This document shows, piece after piece, positions 11,817-24,514 of a stretch of 64,000 nucleotides of DNA. Numbering within the stretch: the first letter of the stretch is position 1; every line of letters starts with the position of its first letter. The translations under genes and the position numbers were made by a program. The notes under the pieces are model-generated. The model ran no database searches. It was not told the origin of the DNA and saw only the letters and a program-made list of their open reading frames with translations. The stretch comes from Eupeodes corollae (lineage: Eukaryota; Arthropoda; Insecta; Diptera; Syrphidae). The DNA lies in NCBI RefSeq assembly GCF_945859685.1, contig NC_079147.1:239564765-239628764 (forward strand). The letters run 5' to 3'.

Positions 11817-11831
11817 ACATATTTTGGCTTA
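11817..11831. repeat. Right 15-bp target-site duplication of truncated LINE
   Basis: ACATATTTTGGCTTA, identical to 10945-10959. Confidence 0.85.
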
Positions 11832-12966
11832 AAATCATACAAAATCGTTTTAGCTTATGATCCCATAGAAGACTTCTATTGCATATAATAACAGAGTCCA
11901 ACATAAAGAGAAAGATTAATAATTCGAAGAAGATGTAACCCAGAGAACCGAAGGTAATCTTTGACTTGAAACACTTGAAATTCAGCCTATGTTTAAAATA
12001 TTAAAACAATAATTGCGTTAAAGAAATTAATTTTAAATCCAAAATTATTTTCGTAAATCATTGAATTCTTGTCTATCAAAAATTGTATCTTTCAAAAAAT
12101 TTCGATTTTTCAATGGAAATGAAGAGTCTAATGCCAAAAAAACTTTAAAGGTCGTCAGGTGGCTTCTGAGATTTCAAGTAAAAAGCCTTACTGATTCACT
12201 TCAAATTTTATATCGAAGGATATAAATTTTGTTTAATTTTTGTTCATAAAAAAGAAGATTTAAAAAAAAATGCAATAAAATTGAAGGACCCTTTGATTCG
12301 AAAAACGATAAGAGCACATTAATGCTGGTTGAAGATCTTCAAAGTATGATGATGATTCACTGCGCAGAATCGTATTTTAAATCGCAAATATCAAAATCAA
12401 TATTTCAAATTCGGGTTTTGAAACGAAATTGTTATTTTAATCAATAATTGATAAAAATTTTACTATATAACTAATTTTTAATAATAATTTTTTTTGAAAA
12501 ATGATTTTTTTATTGATTGGAACACATTTTTAAACTCACTTGTTTTTGTATATTTGAAATTTACCGTTATTCGGAAAATAATTTAAGTAGTTTTCGAACA
12601 CCGTCAAAAAAAAGGAATATTAAAATTTAATTTAAAAAATATTGTGCAAAAATATTGTACAAAAAGTTTTAAAGCTCCTGTAAAAGTCTAAGATCTATCT
12701 AAAATCTATGAAAATTGAAAATCCGAGTCAAGATTTTCGATTAAATATTCAACTCTTCACGTGTCCAAAAATGAACAAAAAAAAAACACCTGTTATAAGT
12801 CATTACTTCCTACCTACTTAAAAACTTTAAGAAATAGAAAGGAATTAAAACGTCCTTAATGTAAGTTTAATTCAATATTCGTGTTTTTCTTCTTTTTTTT
12901 CAGCTAAATATTGAATAAGAAATAAATTCAAAAATTTGTCACTTTTCAAAAAAAATCTCCACTTAC
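11832..12966. other. AT-rich region, possible start of intron 1 of a minus-strand gene
   Basis: No element recognised; very AT-rich with many A/T tracts. If the exon at 12967-13042 is real, this is the start of its downstream intron. Confidence 0.45.
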
Positions 12967-13042
12967 CTAAAACAAGTCCAAAAAGTATGCTAATGCTTAA
13001 TCCTTGGCTATTTATGTGAGCCATTGTGTATCCTTGTTTCAT
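12967..13042 (-). CDS. Candidate first coding exon of a host gene with signal peptide (partial)
   Basis: On the minus strand, ATG at 13042 opens 25 codons plus one base that end exactly at a GTAAGT donor (12966-12961; TTTTAG|GTAAGT context). The peptide has a short basic start (MKQGYT), a second in-frame Met at 13024 (MAHINSQG) and a hydrophobic run SISILFGLVL, as in a secretory signal peptide. An in-frame TGA lies 11 codons upstream, so the frame starts here. The second ATG has an A at -3 and G at +4 and may be the true start. This is the typical form of a 5' exon of a secreted or membrane protein gene with a long first intron. No downstream exon is identified in the window and I do not recognise the protein. 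Splice evidence only. Confidence 0.45.
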
Positions 13043-15180
13043 GTTCTTTAAATCACTAACTGTTTTTAAAAATCAATTTTTTTTTTTAAACAAATCAGCT
13101 TCAAATAAAACTGTTATTTCAATTTTATTTTAAAAAATTCAATTTCTTAATCATTCACAAACCGGCAGAATTTTCATGTTTAATTTATGCATTTTAAGGA
13201 TATTTATATTTTAATCTTTTCTGTTTTCGATTTAATGATCACAAAACTTTTGAAATGTATTTCTTTTTTTTCAAAAACAAAAATAAAACACTTTTTTACT
13301 TCAGCACAAACGCAGTAAAATAAAATCAATTATAATATTTAATGATGTTTCTAATAAAAATCCAATCGAAGATAATCTAAATTATCTCAAAGATACAAAA
13401 AATCTATCTTTTACATCCACATAACATTTAGTCATCAGGAGAGCACAAAATTATTATAGTCTAGAGGTTTACGAGGAATACGAGCATCACCATTAACGGG
13501 TGCATTCCCCTTATTATGCGTTTTATATCAAGCTTCTCAGAGGTACTGGCTTAATGTTTAGTTCTGAAGGAATATCTATCGATAGAGATACGTAAGGTAG
13601 GTAGATAGGTACCTATTTCTTCAGCAAGCAACTTCTTATTAAAACCCTCATCAACAACAAACACAGAAACCGCTTTTCTGTGAGTCTTTTCTTCTTTTTT
13701 AATACCTTAATACTCAGCTATAGCTAACTCACTGTCGAAGAGGAGCGAGATTCGAGATTCGAGAACAACCGACGACTCAACCACACCACAGACGAATTAA
13801 AACTGATTATTTGTGCGGCAACATTATGTTTTAGCTTCTAAGATGGTTTGTTCGAGTTCGTCGTCAAAACCAAGCTCAGTCCCGGCTCGCATTCATTTAA
13901 TTTTTTCTTTCGTCTGTCTTTCAGTCTTTCAGTCTTGCTGTCCTTCTGTTTCTTGTTTGTTTCGTCTTATATTTATAACCACTGTAGCCTGTATTGTAGG
14001 TAAGGTAGGTTAGGTGGTGTGTTTTATTAGAGTATACGAAAACGAATACGAATGCGAAGTGCTGTAGAAGAAAAACAGGCTCAGAAAAGAGGTTTTTCTT
14101 TTATATCGCATTTTTCTCTCCTCGACTTCGTCTCGTTGTTGTCGTTGGTCGTCGTTGTTGGTCGCATATAAATTTTCTTGTATGTTGACGAAAGAAACAA
14201 AGAAAACGAATACAAAAAAAAAACAACACAACATAAGCAAATGTCATCACATGCATGCAATATACGAAAGACATGAACACAACAAAATGTTGATAAAGTC
14301 CCAAACAACCATCAGATTCGGATTTACGAAAAACTCCACAATACCATCTCTATAACTCCTGAGAAACTCACGAGAGACAAAACTGAAGCCATCAGGAATA
14401 CTACAACGCCACCGCGAGTCCAACGGAAGCTGAATAAAGAGTCTTTGATTTGACGAAGGAAAACCAAAAAAAGAACGGTGGTAGGTTTCGAAGTCGAAAA
14501 AAATACTCACTCTTGCGAAAAGATACACTTGTCGAATGACTTCCTGCCTTCTTGCAGCACCATGTTGTCAATGCGCAGGTTTTTTCTTTCGATTCTCTTT
14601 TTATGCTCAGTTTTTGGGAATGGCAGGTTTTGAGAAGAAAGAGAATATACTCTCTCACTCTTTGTGAGGTTGATAAAGGTTATTTCGAGAATTGAGAATA
14701 TGGACCGAAGCGAAGAAACTGTGCGCGAGTACCATGGATGGATGGAAGAAATCTTTAAGATGAACTTAACGAAGAAACGGTTGGCGTTGGGATGCATTTT
14801 TAATGCGTAGAGATGTTAGCCCCTCTCACGCCAGCCCTACCACCTCCTTGGCCCACAAGGCCCCTTGATGATAGCCCTGGCTGGCGCAATGCAAGAAGCT
14901 GAAGCTAAACTGAAGCCCCCATCGTCATCTCACATCTCACTTTGAAATCCAAGTAGAGAAAACGTATGTGCGGCAATGGCAAGTGTTGGCTTTCGGTTAC
15001 GCTCCGGTGCTGGAGTTCTTTAGAGTCTTTAGTTTCTTTTCTGATCTTTTTTTAAGGCTATTTTCTTATAATTCACACAGAGATATAAAACTGGAAGATG
15101 CAGCATCTTTTAGCATTGAAGTTACTTTGGGTATCAGAAGTAAGGAAAGAAAAACTGATTGTGAGTTTTAAAAATATAAC

Positions 15181-15208
15181 GACGACGACGATGATGATGA
15201 TGATGATA
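15181..15208. repeat. GAC/GAT trinucleotide microsatellite
   Basis: Three GAC units run into about six GAT units. Confidence 0.9.
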
Positions 15209-15437
15209 CTTTTCAGTTCGGTTATAATGTCCGGCCATGACATTTTTATATTTTATATAAAATTTTATATATTATTTTATATCTATACATATGTATCTAT
15301 GTATATAAATGTAGAGGTATTTTCTCTCTCAATCAAAATTTATTAGGTGCACTTTCGCACACTTGTTGTTCAACGCAATTCAATTTTGAAAAATTCGTTG
15401 AGTTTGCGCTAAAGTTGCAAAATATAATAAAATAATT

Positions 15438-15463
15438 GCAACGCAACGCAACGAAACGAAACG
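15438..15463. repeat. CAACG/AAACG pentanucleotide repeat
   Basis: Three CAACG-type units followed by AAACG-type units. Confidence 0.9.
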
Positions 15464-16079
15464 TTTTTTAAAGGCTTTTGTTTGCCCTTTTGGGTGCGGA
15501 TATATATAATATACAAACTTTCGGTTCGCTTCGTTTCGTATAGAAGTATAGTTTTCTTTCTATTGTCTCGCGGAGAAAAAGTATCAAGGACATTATTCAA
15601 TTAGAGCAAGAACAATTTTTCTTCGTTTTCGTTTAGTTTAGTTTAGTTTTGTTGTTTTTTTTAGTTTTCATTTTTATTTCAACATCAAAAGTTTTAGATA
15701 GACCTTTAACCTAAATGTTTTGGTAGTGTGCGGTAGACATGGAACATTTGTTTTAGGTATGGCAGAGGTACTTATAGTGGATATGTCAATTGAAATAAAA
15801 TAAGAAACAAAGGGTTTTAGGGGTAAAGTATTTTCAATTGTGGTGAAGACTGGAGAAAGAGGAATCAATTGGTAGGTACCGGGTTTTCAAGCTACTACTT
15901 CATGGTTTTATAATGGACTTTCCTCATCGAGAAATTAGTTGATCCATTTATTTCAAAAGGGAGACTTGCCATTTTTTCATGCATCACAAAAGATTAAATT
16001 TTGACGTCGTTTAAGTTTGAATTATCTACATACCTTCGTCTTCTCTTATGTAAAACTTAAAAATTTAATAATGCAGAAT

Positions 16080-16289
16080 TTAAATTGGGTTTTCCTTCAA
16101 TATTTCCTTAGTTTTCCGTTCATAGGTTTTGCCTGGAGTATTGAAGGTTATTTCAGCAATTTTCCACAGCTGCCCTCTTAGATATGTAGATTTTCTTGAA
16201 GGTCGAAGCTTAGTTTTTCTTATACCTAGAACCAAGAATGTTAAAAGTAAGAATACAAAATATTTTAAAGTTGTTTTTTTTTTCTTCAT
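16080..16289 (-). CDS. Possible small secreted basic peptide (69 aa)
   Basis: A minus-strand frame from ATG at 16289 to TAA at 16080. Residues 1-22 look like a strong signal peptide: MKKKKTTLKY then a hydrophobic FVFLLLTFLVLG. The remaining 46 or so residues are rich in K and R, without cysteines (RKTKLRPSRKSTYLRGQLW and on). The start context (TAAA before ATG) is acceptable for flies. Alternatively the hydrophobic part is an intronic pyrimidine tract and TTGGTTCTAG an acceptor, making the rest a terminal exon. No clear polyadenylation signal directly follows. No family recognised; AT-rich DNA yields such frames by chance, so confidence is low. Confidence 0.2.
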   Translation of the reverse strand: MKKKKTTLKYFVFLLLTFLVLGIRKTKLRPSRKSTYLRGQLWKIAEITFNTPGKTYERKTKEILKENPI

Positions 16290-17029
16290 TTTATGTGAAA
16301 GTAGAAGCCAATTTAGGGTATATCTACCCTGTGGCGGTTTAAGGAGGTTGTAGGGTGGCTTCTATACTGTATAATGATAGTTTTAACAGCAACGTCCGTA
16401 GTTGTCGTGGACAAGTCAAAGAGGAGTAAGATTTTTGATGTCACTATATCAAATTACGACACTGTATCTAAAGAGAGTGTTTCTATATCACAAAGTACTC
16501 AAACTCAAAACGAAGAGATAGCCAGTGAAATAAGTTTTTAGACGGAATTTATAGTGGTGGTGATGGTATTTCCATTTAGGTCAAACTATTTGATGAACAT
16601 CTTCTAGTACTGGGCTATTGTACTATGTATTTAGGAGACTTTCGAATAGAAGTTATTTAAAGAGAGTTTGATTTAAATGCCTAAACCACTAATGGAGTTT
16701 TAGGTAGGTAGTTGAATATTGATTAAGTCTTACTGTTTGGTGGGTTGTGATTTGTGTAGGGGTAAGTTTCTAGGAAACTTCTATTAGAAAATAAGACGGA
16801 CCATGATTGGGATTATTTGTGAACTATTCCTTCTTGTGAACTATTTTCCTCTGGTAAGCCGATTTTAAGTTGTATATTTGTTAATGATTTTTTTTTATTA
16901 TTAGGCGCGCACTTAGGGGTTTGGGAATACCCTCATAATGATTAAACACAGTTCGAGTAATTAGGAAAGTAGGATAGGATTAGAAATTAGAAACCGATGG
17001 ACATTAAATGCCTGCACATTGTAATGAGT
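16290..17029. other. Region without recognisable gene
   Basis: No element or exon seen. Confidence 0.5.
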
Positions 17030-18135
17030 GGGAAATATTGAGTCTGGTAAAGCATTCAACATTCGTGAAGTGCGGCTAAAGAAAGAATCTCTGTACTTAA
17101 CAGCACGTCCGAAATACGGCTCTAGGTTAAACTAGTGGCATTCCTAGCTGTACGGGTATTACGGTTGAATTGTTTAAGGGGAGGAATGCAACTGGCTATT
17201 TCAATGAAACATTGCTTATAAAGGTAACGATAAAACAATGACAGTCATGAAACCTTGCGGCGGTGTTCAAGAGAACAAATGTCTCAGTAAAAGAACGATC
17301 TCCAATCATTTTAAGAGCTCTGGTTTCAATTCTATCCAGAAGACTCAAGTTATTGGAGCACCAGCCCAATTATGAGAGTTATACTCAAATTTTGGAAGAA
17401 TAAAAGCTTTGTAAATTATAGCCGAATCAGAAGGGGTAAAAAGCTTATTGTATTGTTGGAGAAAACCTTAACATTTAGCAGCATTTTTGGCGATGTCAAA
17501 TATGTGATCACTATACAACAAGTGGTTTGTGATTCACCAAGGACTGTTAGTTGTTCAATCTCCTCCATGCAAGTACCATCCATGGAGAGTATCGTTGGGG
17601 GAGGGTAATGCGTTTGTGATAGTAGGCAGCAATGAGTGTTCGAAGCATTAAATTCTACACGGTTTTTGAATCCCCATTGAACAATGCTATCAAGATCAGA
17701 ATTTGATGGGCTTATCATACGCTGTCCCTATCCGAAGAACAATAATGAGAATCTTAAAACGATCATCGAAACAATGTAGTGGGTTAGAAGCTTCAGACAG
17801 AAAATGATTTATGAATATAAGGAAGAGAGTTGGAGACGAAACGGAGCCCTGGGGCACCCCAGCGTATATATTGTGGCCAGCGGATTTGTGAATGTCAAGA
17901 TCTTTTAGTACTCTAGGAAGTATACGAGTGCGACAGAAAATTCGTCCCATAGAATCGTTAACGCTTTCAAGTACAGGAGGAGTCATGTCACTCAATGGCA
18001 GCATCGAATTATCAGCAAACTGTGCTGCAAGCGAATTGGCTTTATCAATCGAGCTTACAAAAGGAGTTTCAATGGAAACGAGCGTAGGAACTTACGATGA
18101 GTTAGTGTTGCACACATTTTACAAATTACCAGAAA
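17030..18135 (-). pseudogene. CR1/L2-like LINE, 3' part with internal deletion (copy 1)
   Basis: Minus-strand remnant of the family seen at 24515-27330. From 18135 downward it encodes the RT linker (PPVLESVNDSMGRIFCRTR, ARVLKDLDIHKSAG near 17900), then jumps straight to YAGVPQGSVSSPTLFLIFIN (about 17860-17800) and to DLDSIVQWGFKNRVEFNAS (about 17690-17630). The region 17380-17030 matches the C-terminal segment of the 25-27 kb copy. The jump from HKSAG to AGVPQGS removes RT fingers and palm motifs, and the YxDD box is also lost. Stops and shifts occur throughout. Dead copy. Confidence 0.8.
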
Positions 18136-19744
18136 TTTTTGACTACTGTTTAAACTTTGAAGTATTTTTTGCCGTGATTTCTGATAATGAATGATAATAA
18201 TTTGACTCGAAATTTTGGGCTATGAGAAATGCGATTTGTGTAACTCTTAGATATTCCAGCGTTCACAAAACCTAATCTTGGTGATCTTTATAGGAGCCGA
18301 ATTATGAAATCTTTTGTTAAGTTCAGTTTGTTTTAGTATAGTGTAGATTGAAAACGCCTGTTTGGTTGAAAAGCCTTAATGTACAACTTTTAACAAGGGA
18401 CCAATAATTTATCATCTCTGATGCGTAGGATTGGGCATATATTTTGAGTAGATGTAAAGTAATGCTCAGATTCTTTAAATCTTCTTATTTGACCTGAAAA
18501 GTCAAGGCAGTAGAAAAATAGCAATGTAATGCACATTCGGAAACAACAATCCTTGAGGTCTAGACCTAGCAACAAATTGACGTTCCTTTATTGAATAATC
18601 AAGAAGGAACACTCTTTAGGTTATAAACTTAGACCAGTGTACTAAATAGCATTTAAGACCACTGAATTGTGGAATGTAATTTGCTCCTGCTGATATCAAT
18701 GTCGTATTAGGAAAACAGAACTGTCCTTGGAGCTCAAATGATGTATGACAAGCATCAAGTTGTGATCCTTTTTATACAAGACTAGCTCACACTCGTAACT
18801 GTCCAAACTCCAGAGTTCTTCCCCGGGAAAGCAAACAACTTCTTTAGAGTTGTCAAATACTGATTATCGACCTTAAAACTATTTAAATACGGTGTTTCAA
18901 GTGCTGTATTTTCCTTGAAGCTAAAATTCACAAGTCATTGGATGTTTTCACTATACAAGTAATTATTTAGAATATAAAAACACGACGCTAGGCTTGTTCA
19001 TGTAACATTTAGTCGATAACCATGAAATAATCATTTTTACTGTCCTCTGCAGAAAACTTGAGAACAAATGGTTGGCCTAAGCCTTGTTCGCGTACACTTA
19101 GACGAAGTTGACATCGGAATAATAAACATGGAAAGGCAAAGGGTATTTAGGGATTTGAAACCTAAGAGGCGGGAATTCTTTCCATTAAATGTACTCGAGA
19201 TTAGATCTCACCTCCCCATATGAAATATCCTGCGAAAAGGCACTGTGAATTGAAAGCATATGAATGACAAACCCTGTACTGTATCGATCCCTTACTGCCA
19301 TTTTATAGTGAACAACATTTTGAATAAAGAAGACAGCTTAACTATTAAAATTTTCTAGTAACACATAGAGCCTTGAAGACAGCTCTTCCAATACTGACTA
19401 TGGGTAAAAGTTGTTTCAAAAACCAACATTAAGCTTTTAATTTGTCGTTTAGGATTTTTTGGTGAGCAATGAGGTTCACTCTTGGTTGAAAGGTTAGGTG
19501 AATAAACAAAACTGCCATATTGGGCAGTGGATGATATTCCTCAAGTGTATGTTGAGTCACCGTTAAATCAACAAAACTGATGGTTTAGTAGACTTTAATT
19601 GGTTAGTGGGATAATTTGGCCGTGCTTTTTTAAAAACGATGAAGGCCAGAACGTTTTTACTTATCAGTTCATCAGTGCAAAGACCATTAAGTGAAGGATT
19701 GAAAATGTAATACCAGATCAATAAAATTGGGAAACGTATGAATT
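18136..19744. other. Region without recognisable gene
   Basis: Mixed-composition DNA with no domain, repeat family or splice-flanked exon that I can support. It may contain strongly decayed transposon sequence. Confidence 0.45.
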
Positions 19745-20035
19745 TCGTTGGTGCCTAGGTAGAAAAAGTCCTTAACTACCTCAAAGTTGACGTTTAGTCC
19801 AAGACGTCTTTGTTCAATGTACTTTTTTGGTGATAGCATATGCTTGGCCTTGTCCTCATTGACCACTAAACCCATCTTCTTCGCTTCCGTCGCAATGCTC
19901 AAAAACTCCACTGACATCACGCTTCGATTTTCTAATTATGTCAGTATCATTTGCGTATCTGAGTAATTGGATGGACCTTTGGAAGATTGTGCCTCTAGTG
20001 TTGGCGGTTGAGTTTTGCACAACTCAACAAAAGCT
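19745..20035 (-). pseudogene. RTE-like LINE-R fragment (RT core)
   Basis: Minus-strand fragment of the family also found at 33561, 40358, 47311 and 49640. It shows FLSIATEAKKMGLVVNEDKAKHMLS, a degraded IEQRRLGLNV motif and FEVVKDFFYLGT. Upstream, plus 19930-20025 matches the QRSIQLLGYADDI region with frameshifts. Ends are ragged. Confidence 0.8.
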
Positions 20036-20559
20036 TTTCAAAAAGTCATTTTACACAAAGAGTAATTACCTCGAAAAAGTGACTTCAAATGAAGATCAGC
20101 TACTGAATACATATGTCCACTTTCTAATTTTTTGGGATAACTGAAGACTTAAAGAATTCAAAGGCGGAGGTACAAATTCATTCGTAAAGCTTTTATCGAG
20201 TTGTCAAGATTTGTTGTACTTAGTTAAAAAAAGAAATAATTTCATTTAATAACCAACAAAATTTTTGCTGACTCCACTTATTTCAAATCCCCTCCTCTAG
20301 TTTGTTCTGCCAAAAATGCACTTATCAGCGCCATTAGAAAGTTCTCGAACCACTTTTGGATTAATCTTGGGATGTGAAACATTTTCTAATCGACCACGAT
20401 TAAGTTTAATTTTCTTTCCCTCACTTGGCATATGGAACAATTAGTCATGGGGACATAGTTTAACACTTGACCAAAAATCTTCAATATCCTGTAAATAAGA
20501 AATTACTCTTTAGCCTTCTTACAACTCTTTATTTACTATACCTATTACGTAAACGTAGT
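20036..20559. other. Region without recognisable gene
   Basis: AT-rich; no feature supported. Confidence 0.45.
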
Positions 20560-21130
20560 TTTCCTTGCGGTTCATAGGGCCTAAACTACTAATATGCGCC
20601 ATCGTGCACGATTTCTCTAGATTAACTACAATTTTTTCCAACTTTTCAGCAATCGTGCTGATTTCTGTTCGACAAAGTACATCTAGTCTGTCCCACTTTT
20701 ATGAGTTTGTTCAACTGCATCGCTTGCAAAGCACCTGTTGTCTTTTCGATGTTGGATATGGGTGGGCCAGAAACCCTTCAAGAAATTGCGGGGACATCTT
20801 CTAAGGAACGTTTGCAGGTTTCTTGTGCAAGTGTCTGTGACTTCCAAGTTCTTCACCCATATAGCAACCCGGATTCAACATTAAACTAGAACAGTAGTAT
20901 CTTGGTTTTCAAGCTGTAGAGAATTGTTTCTTCACATTTCGGACCGCGTTTCGAAAACAGCATTTGCTTTTGGTGATATTTCTGCTTACGTTCAAAGTAG
21001 TTCCGCCAACTGTAGTGACAATACTCTCAAGATATTAGAAATTTTCTACCTCTCTTCCGGTTGGTCGAAAATATTGACTCATCCCATTAGTTTTTGTTGA
21101 GTATATCTTCAACCCCCCTCATATCTGCTC
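20560..21130 (-). pseudogene. Strongly decayed LINE C-terminal region
   Basis: Minus-strand translation in shifting frames resembles the post-RT domain of RTE-type elements: GVEDILNKN, a WRNYF patch, LKTKILLF-FNVESGLLYG (compare LKTKIRLFNSNVKSVLLYG in such elements), RTWKSQTLAQ, and further along WDRLDVLCRTEIS. Several stops interrupt it. It is clearly more diverged than the other LINE copies here. Family assignment is tentative. Confidence 0.4.
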
Positions 21131-21600
21131 CTCTCTCCAAAGTTGTTGTCATTTAATGAACAAAGATTCTATGAAATAGTTCCGTCGGTATTGCAGGGTC
21201 CCTTTAATTCCTCATTTCCATTCAACTCTTAAGTATAGCCGAGTTTGAATAGCTGTAGGTAGGAATTTTGACAGGAAATTGCGTTAATATTTGTTTATTG
21301 TTCAAAAATGTAATTTTTTCTCGGAATGAAGAACTATGACATCAAATATTGTGACCCTTTTTCAGTTTCTTCAAATAGACACACAAAATATCAGATAATT
21401 TATAAATATTTACTGAAAAGTTTTGGTATTTATCAAAGGATAAAATCCTGAGTTTTTTAAAAGACACAATTTCTTCTAGCCATTTAAAACAGCCTTCTTT
21501 CAACTGACAACACGTGCAAAATTCTGGTTGAAACAAAAATAAAAAACATTGTACTTTTACGCAAAACAATTGAAGTAATAATGTTCCCCTAATTGACCAT

Positions 21601-21626
21601 GACCGACGACCGACGACCGTGACCGT
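21601..21626. repeat. GACCGAC tandem repeat
   Basis: Three imperfect units of GACGACC type. Confidence 0.8.
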
Positions 21627-22825
21627 CACGTACACACTTCTCATTATGGTATTTTGTTTATAAATTATGGCATGAGGCATGGGTAAAAGTAAAAGACATC
21701 ATGAAAGCCATAAAGAAGCCCTCCACAGCAATTGTCAAACCCATCACTTATCCTTCTCCAATAGTTTACCATTGCAGCAAAAATTTGGCACCAGTTTACA
21801 AGTCGATGAAAAATTTAGTTCCTGATTTCAATTCATCAATTTTCCACTAATTGATCTTCTTGCCACTTTCTGTCAAACCTGCAGTATTTTTCTTTTACCC
21901 CCTTTTCGTATATATGTACGTACTTTATTAGGAACAACAAGAAAGTGTAGATACTTGGGGTTAACGAATTAATATTCAGAAGCATCTAACTAGCATTGAT
22001 TGTCAATAAACCCTCAATTTATACGCCAAAGTAGTTATTACTCAAACTAGTTCCCTCTCTCTTTCTCTTTGCCGATATAGTCCCGACTCCAGACTTCTGA
22101 CTCCCGATTAAGATACCTTAGCTATAAACTCGAGAAGTCTTCTTTTCGTTTTACACACGATTTCATTCAGGTTATGTGAGTTTGCTTGCAGAATCAGCAT
22201 CAGCATCAAGGCAGGAGGAGTAGGTTTAGCATCGTATAGAGGTATAGTATAGATATGAGATGTAGAAGTAATGGAAGCCATTGGAGATACAAGCTTCCCG
22301 AGGACATGTTTGCTTTAGGAATCGCGAATTCTGTTGGCTGGTTTGTTCTTGGTTGTTTGGTCGGGTGGATGGCTTGGCTTGGCTTGACTGTGCAATTGTG
22401 GGTACACTGCATTAGTGCACGTCTTGAGAGCGAAGCCTTTATTTATTTCACTGCACAAAGTGCTGATTGCCCTTTTCCGGTCCATCGGTGGCTGTGTGGA
22501 TGGAAGCGGCAGTGGCAGCGGTGGCGGCGGTGGATAGTGGATGGTGGATGGAGGGTGGCCGGCAGAAGTGGTGGCGGCATTCAACATGCGGGGCAGTTAT
22601 ATTTATTTATTTTTGTTTTGTTTTGCGTTGTGTATAGTTCCTGCCTTTATACTCATTTTATTGGCAGCCAAGAACCAAGGATCGAACATCGAATAAGACA
22701 CTATATTAGCGCTTCTATTTCATTCATAAAAATACACAACTCTGCTGGCTGCTCTCGCTTGCCCTCTGTTGACTTGTGCGACTTTTAAATTGACTTTTTC
22801 TACTTAGCTTAGCTCTGGACGGAGG

Positions 22826-22845
22826 CGCGGCGGCGGCGGCGGCGG
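22826..22845. repeat. CGG microsatellite
   Basis: About six CGG units. Confidence 0.9.
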
Positions 22846-24514
22846 TATCAACAGCGGCAGTGTATGGAGATACATTATCTACGAGTAGTAAGTATTGGAG
22901 GGTACTCGAAGTAGTTAGGTTAGGTTAAGCTATAGTGCTGCTAGTTGGGTAGCATGTTTGTTAGAAGACGAAACAACACCAACAAAAATATAAATAATAA
23001 TATAAGATCGAAACAGTACACAAGGGACACGTGTTCGTGGCGCCGGAAATTAATCGGTTTTTTTTCTGCTTCCATTTCTTTTTTATTCGTTCGTTATATT
23101 TTCGTTCCTATAGAGTTGGGTTGAGATTGAGTTTTTTGTTGGCTCTTATAAAGGTATAGGTAGGAACTGTTGTCTTATCGGTCGAGCAAGATACATTATA
23201 TTAAAGCTACACCTATCTATAAGGCTATAATATATATTTTTGCTGCTGCTGCTGGAAGACCAGGAATAATATATCACCTTACCGACCGAACCTGAATTGA
23301 TATTGCATGGTTATAGTTATTGTTATTATTTCCAGGAGCATTGAATTTCAGCATTATATCTCCACTTAGATACTTAGATACCCTGTTGGCGTTAATGTTT
23401 CGTTTCGGTTTTGAGAAAGACCAAGACCAAGAGAGAGAGAGAGTAACAGTAGAAGTAGGAAAAAAAAATAAACTAAAGTAAATAAAGCAGGAGAAAGGAG
23501 TTCTTGTTAGGGTTCAATTTGGTCACTATGCCCGGCCGGTGCCGTAGCCGGACGACGACGACCATGATGACGAGGAAGATGAGAAAAGATATCAGTTTCT
23601 TAGTAACTGGGCAATGAATTTATCTTTTTTTTTTCATTGACTATACCTACCTACATATTTTATATTGATGATGATGATGCATCAAGAGTTCAGGTCAGAC
23701 AGCTTCGAGGTGTGAAGTGAATTGAATTTTTTTGCTTTAGTCTTTTTTCAAGTCTTTTTTGTGGGTCTGATGAAGGAAAAGGGATGCTCAGCTCATGACA
23801 GTCGGTGGTAGTGGAATGTTGTGTTACAAATTTGAATGAACAAAAGTTATAGGGAGCTTTTCATTCTTTGTTGTAGTCTTGAAATTTTTTGTTTGGTTTT
23901 CGTCCATCTTGAGACTTGTGTTGTGTTTTATCATTTTTTTTAAATTTTAACTGGGCAAACCTGAAGAGAACATATGTATAGATATTTAAGTGGCGCCCAA
24001 CTGTTGATCATGGATTTTTGGATGGCTTTTTTTTTGGAGAGGATTGTTCGGTGGTGTGTAGATTTTTTTATGGATTAAGATTCCTGATTCATTGAAGAAT
24101 TAAAGTGATTCATTCAAGTTATTCAATGAAGTTTAAAGACAAAGCTGGTCAACAAGCCAACTTGAAAAAAAGACGTATAAAATCCAACAGAAAATACTCA
24201 AGACTTGTTCCTTACCTCTGACGCTAATAAGTAAAACTAGTGCTCTATGTCTTCTGGACACATCTGACCGTTGTTTTATATCTGCAACTTTTGAGAACTT
24301 TTGTCGCGAACAGGGTTAAAACCACCACACCTAGGAAAAACGTTTTGTTTGATAATTCCAATTGTAAAGAGGTTATTAGGGTTGAAGAAGTGAACATCCG
24401 TTGATATAAAGTTCACCCTACTCTGAGGGTAGGTTTAGAATGTTGAAGCAAGAATGACCACAAATAGTGGCAATAAATACTGGAATGTCATGGTCATTCC
24501 ATCAAAACTTGAGA

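Larger units (their letters stand above)
13043..16079. other. Low-copy DNA upstream of the candidate exon, microsatellite-rich
   Basis: Contains CTTTC-type pyrimidine tracts, GTAGGTACC-type motifs, GAT repeats and a CAACG/AAACG tandem patch. On the minus strand this would be promoter and 5' UTR of the 12967-13042 exon. Overlapping open frames at 14010-14797 are low-complexity and mutually exclusive. No transposon recognised. Confidence 0.45.
21131..24514. other. Low-copy region rich in CGG, GAC and GAT microsatellites
   Basis: Contains GACC/GAC repeats, a GC-rich GGC/CGG interval around 22490-22850 and a GA tract near 23435. The 177-codon frame at 22255-22788 is low-complexity (runs of W, R, G) and has no recognisable domain. 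No transposon seen. GC-richer patches suggest regulatory DNA or a 5' exon, but no exon is supported. Confidence 0.45.

Noticed and set aside
14010..14797. Cluster of overlapping minus-strand frames, each 66-96 codons
   Set aside because: Mutually exclusive frames of Ser/Phe/Lys-rich low complexity; no splice pattern links them.
22255..22788. 177-codon open frame, the longest outside transposons
   Set aside because: Composition follows GGC/CGG and GGAT repeats (runs of W, R, G), no domain is visible, and the opposite strand is open as well (proline runs).
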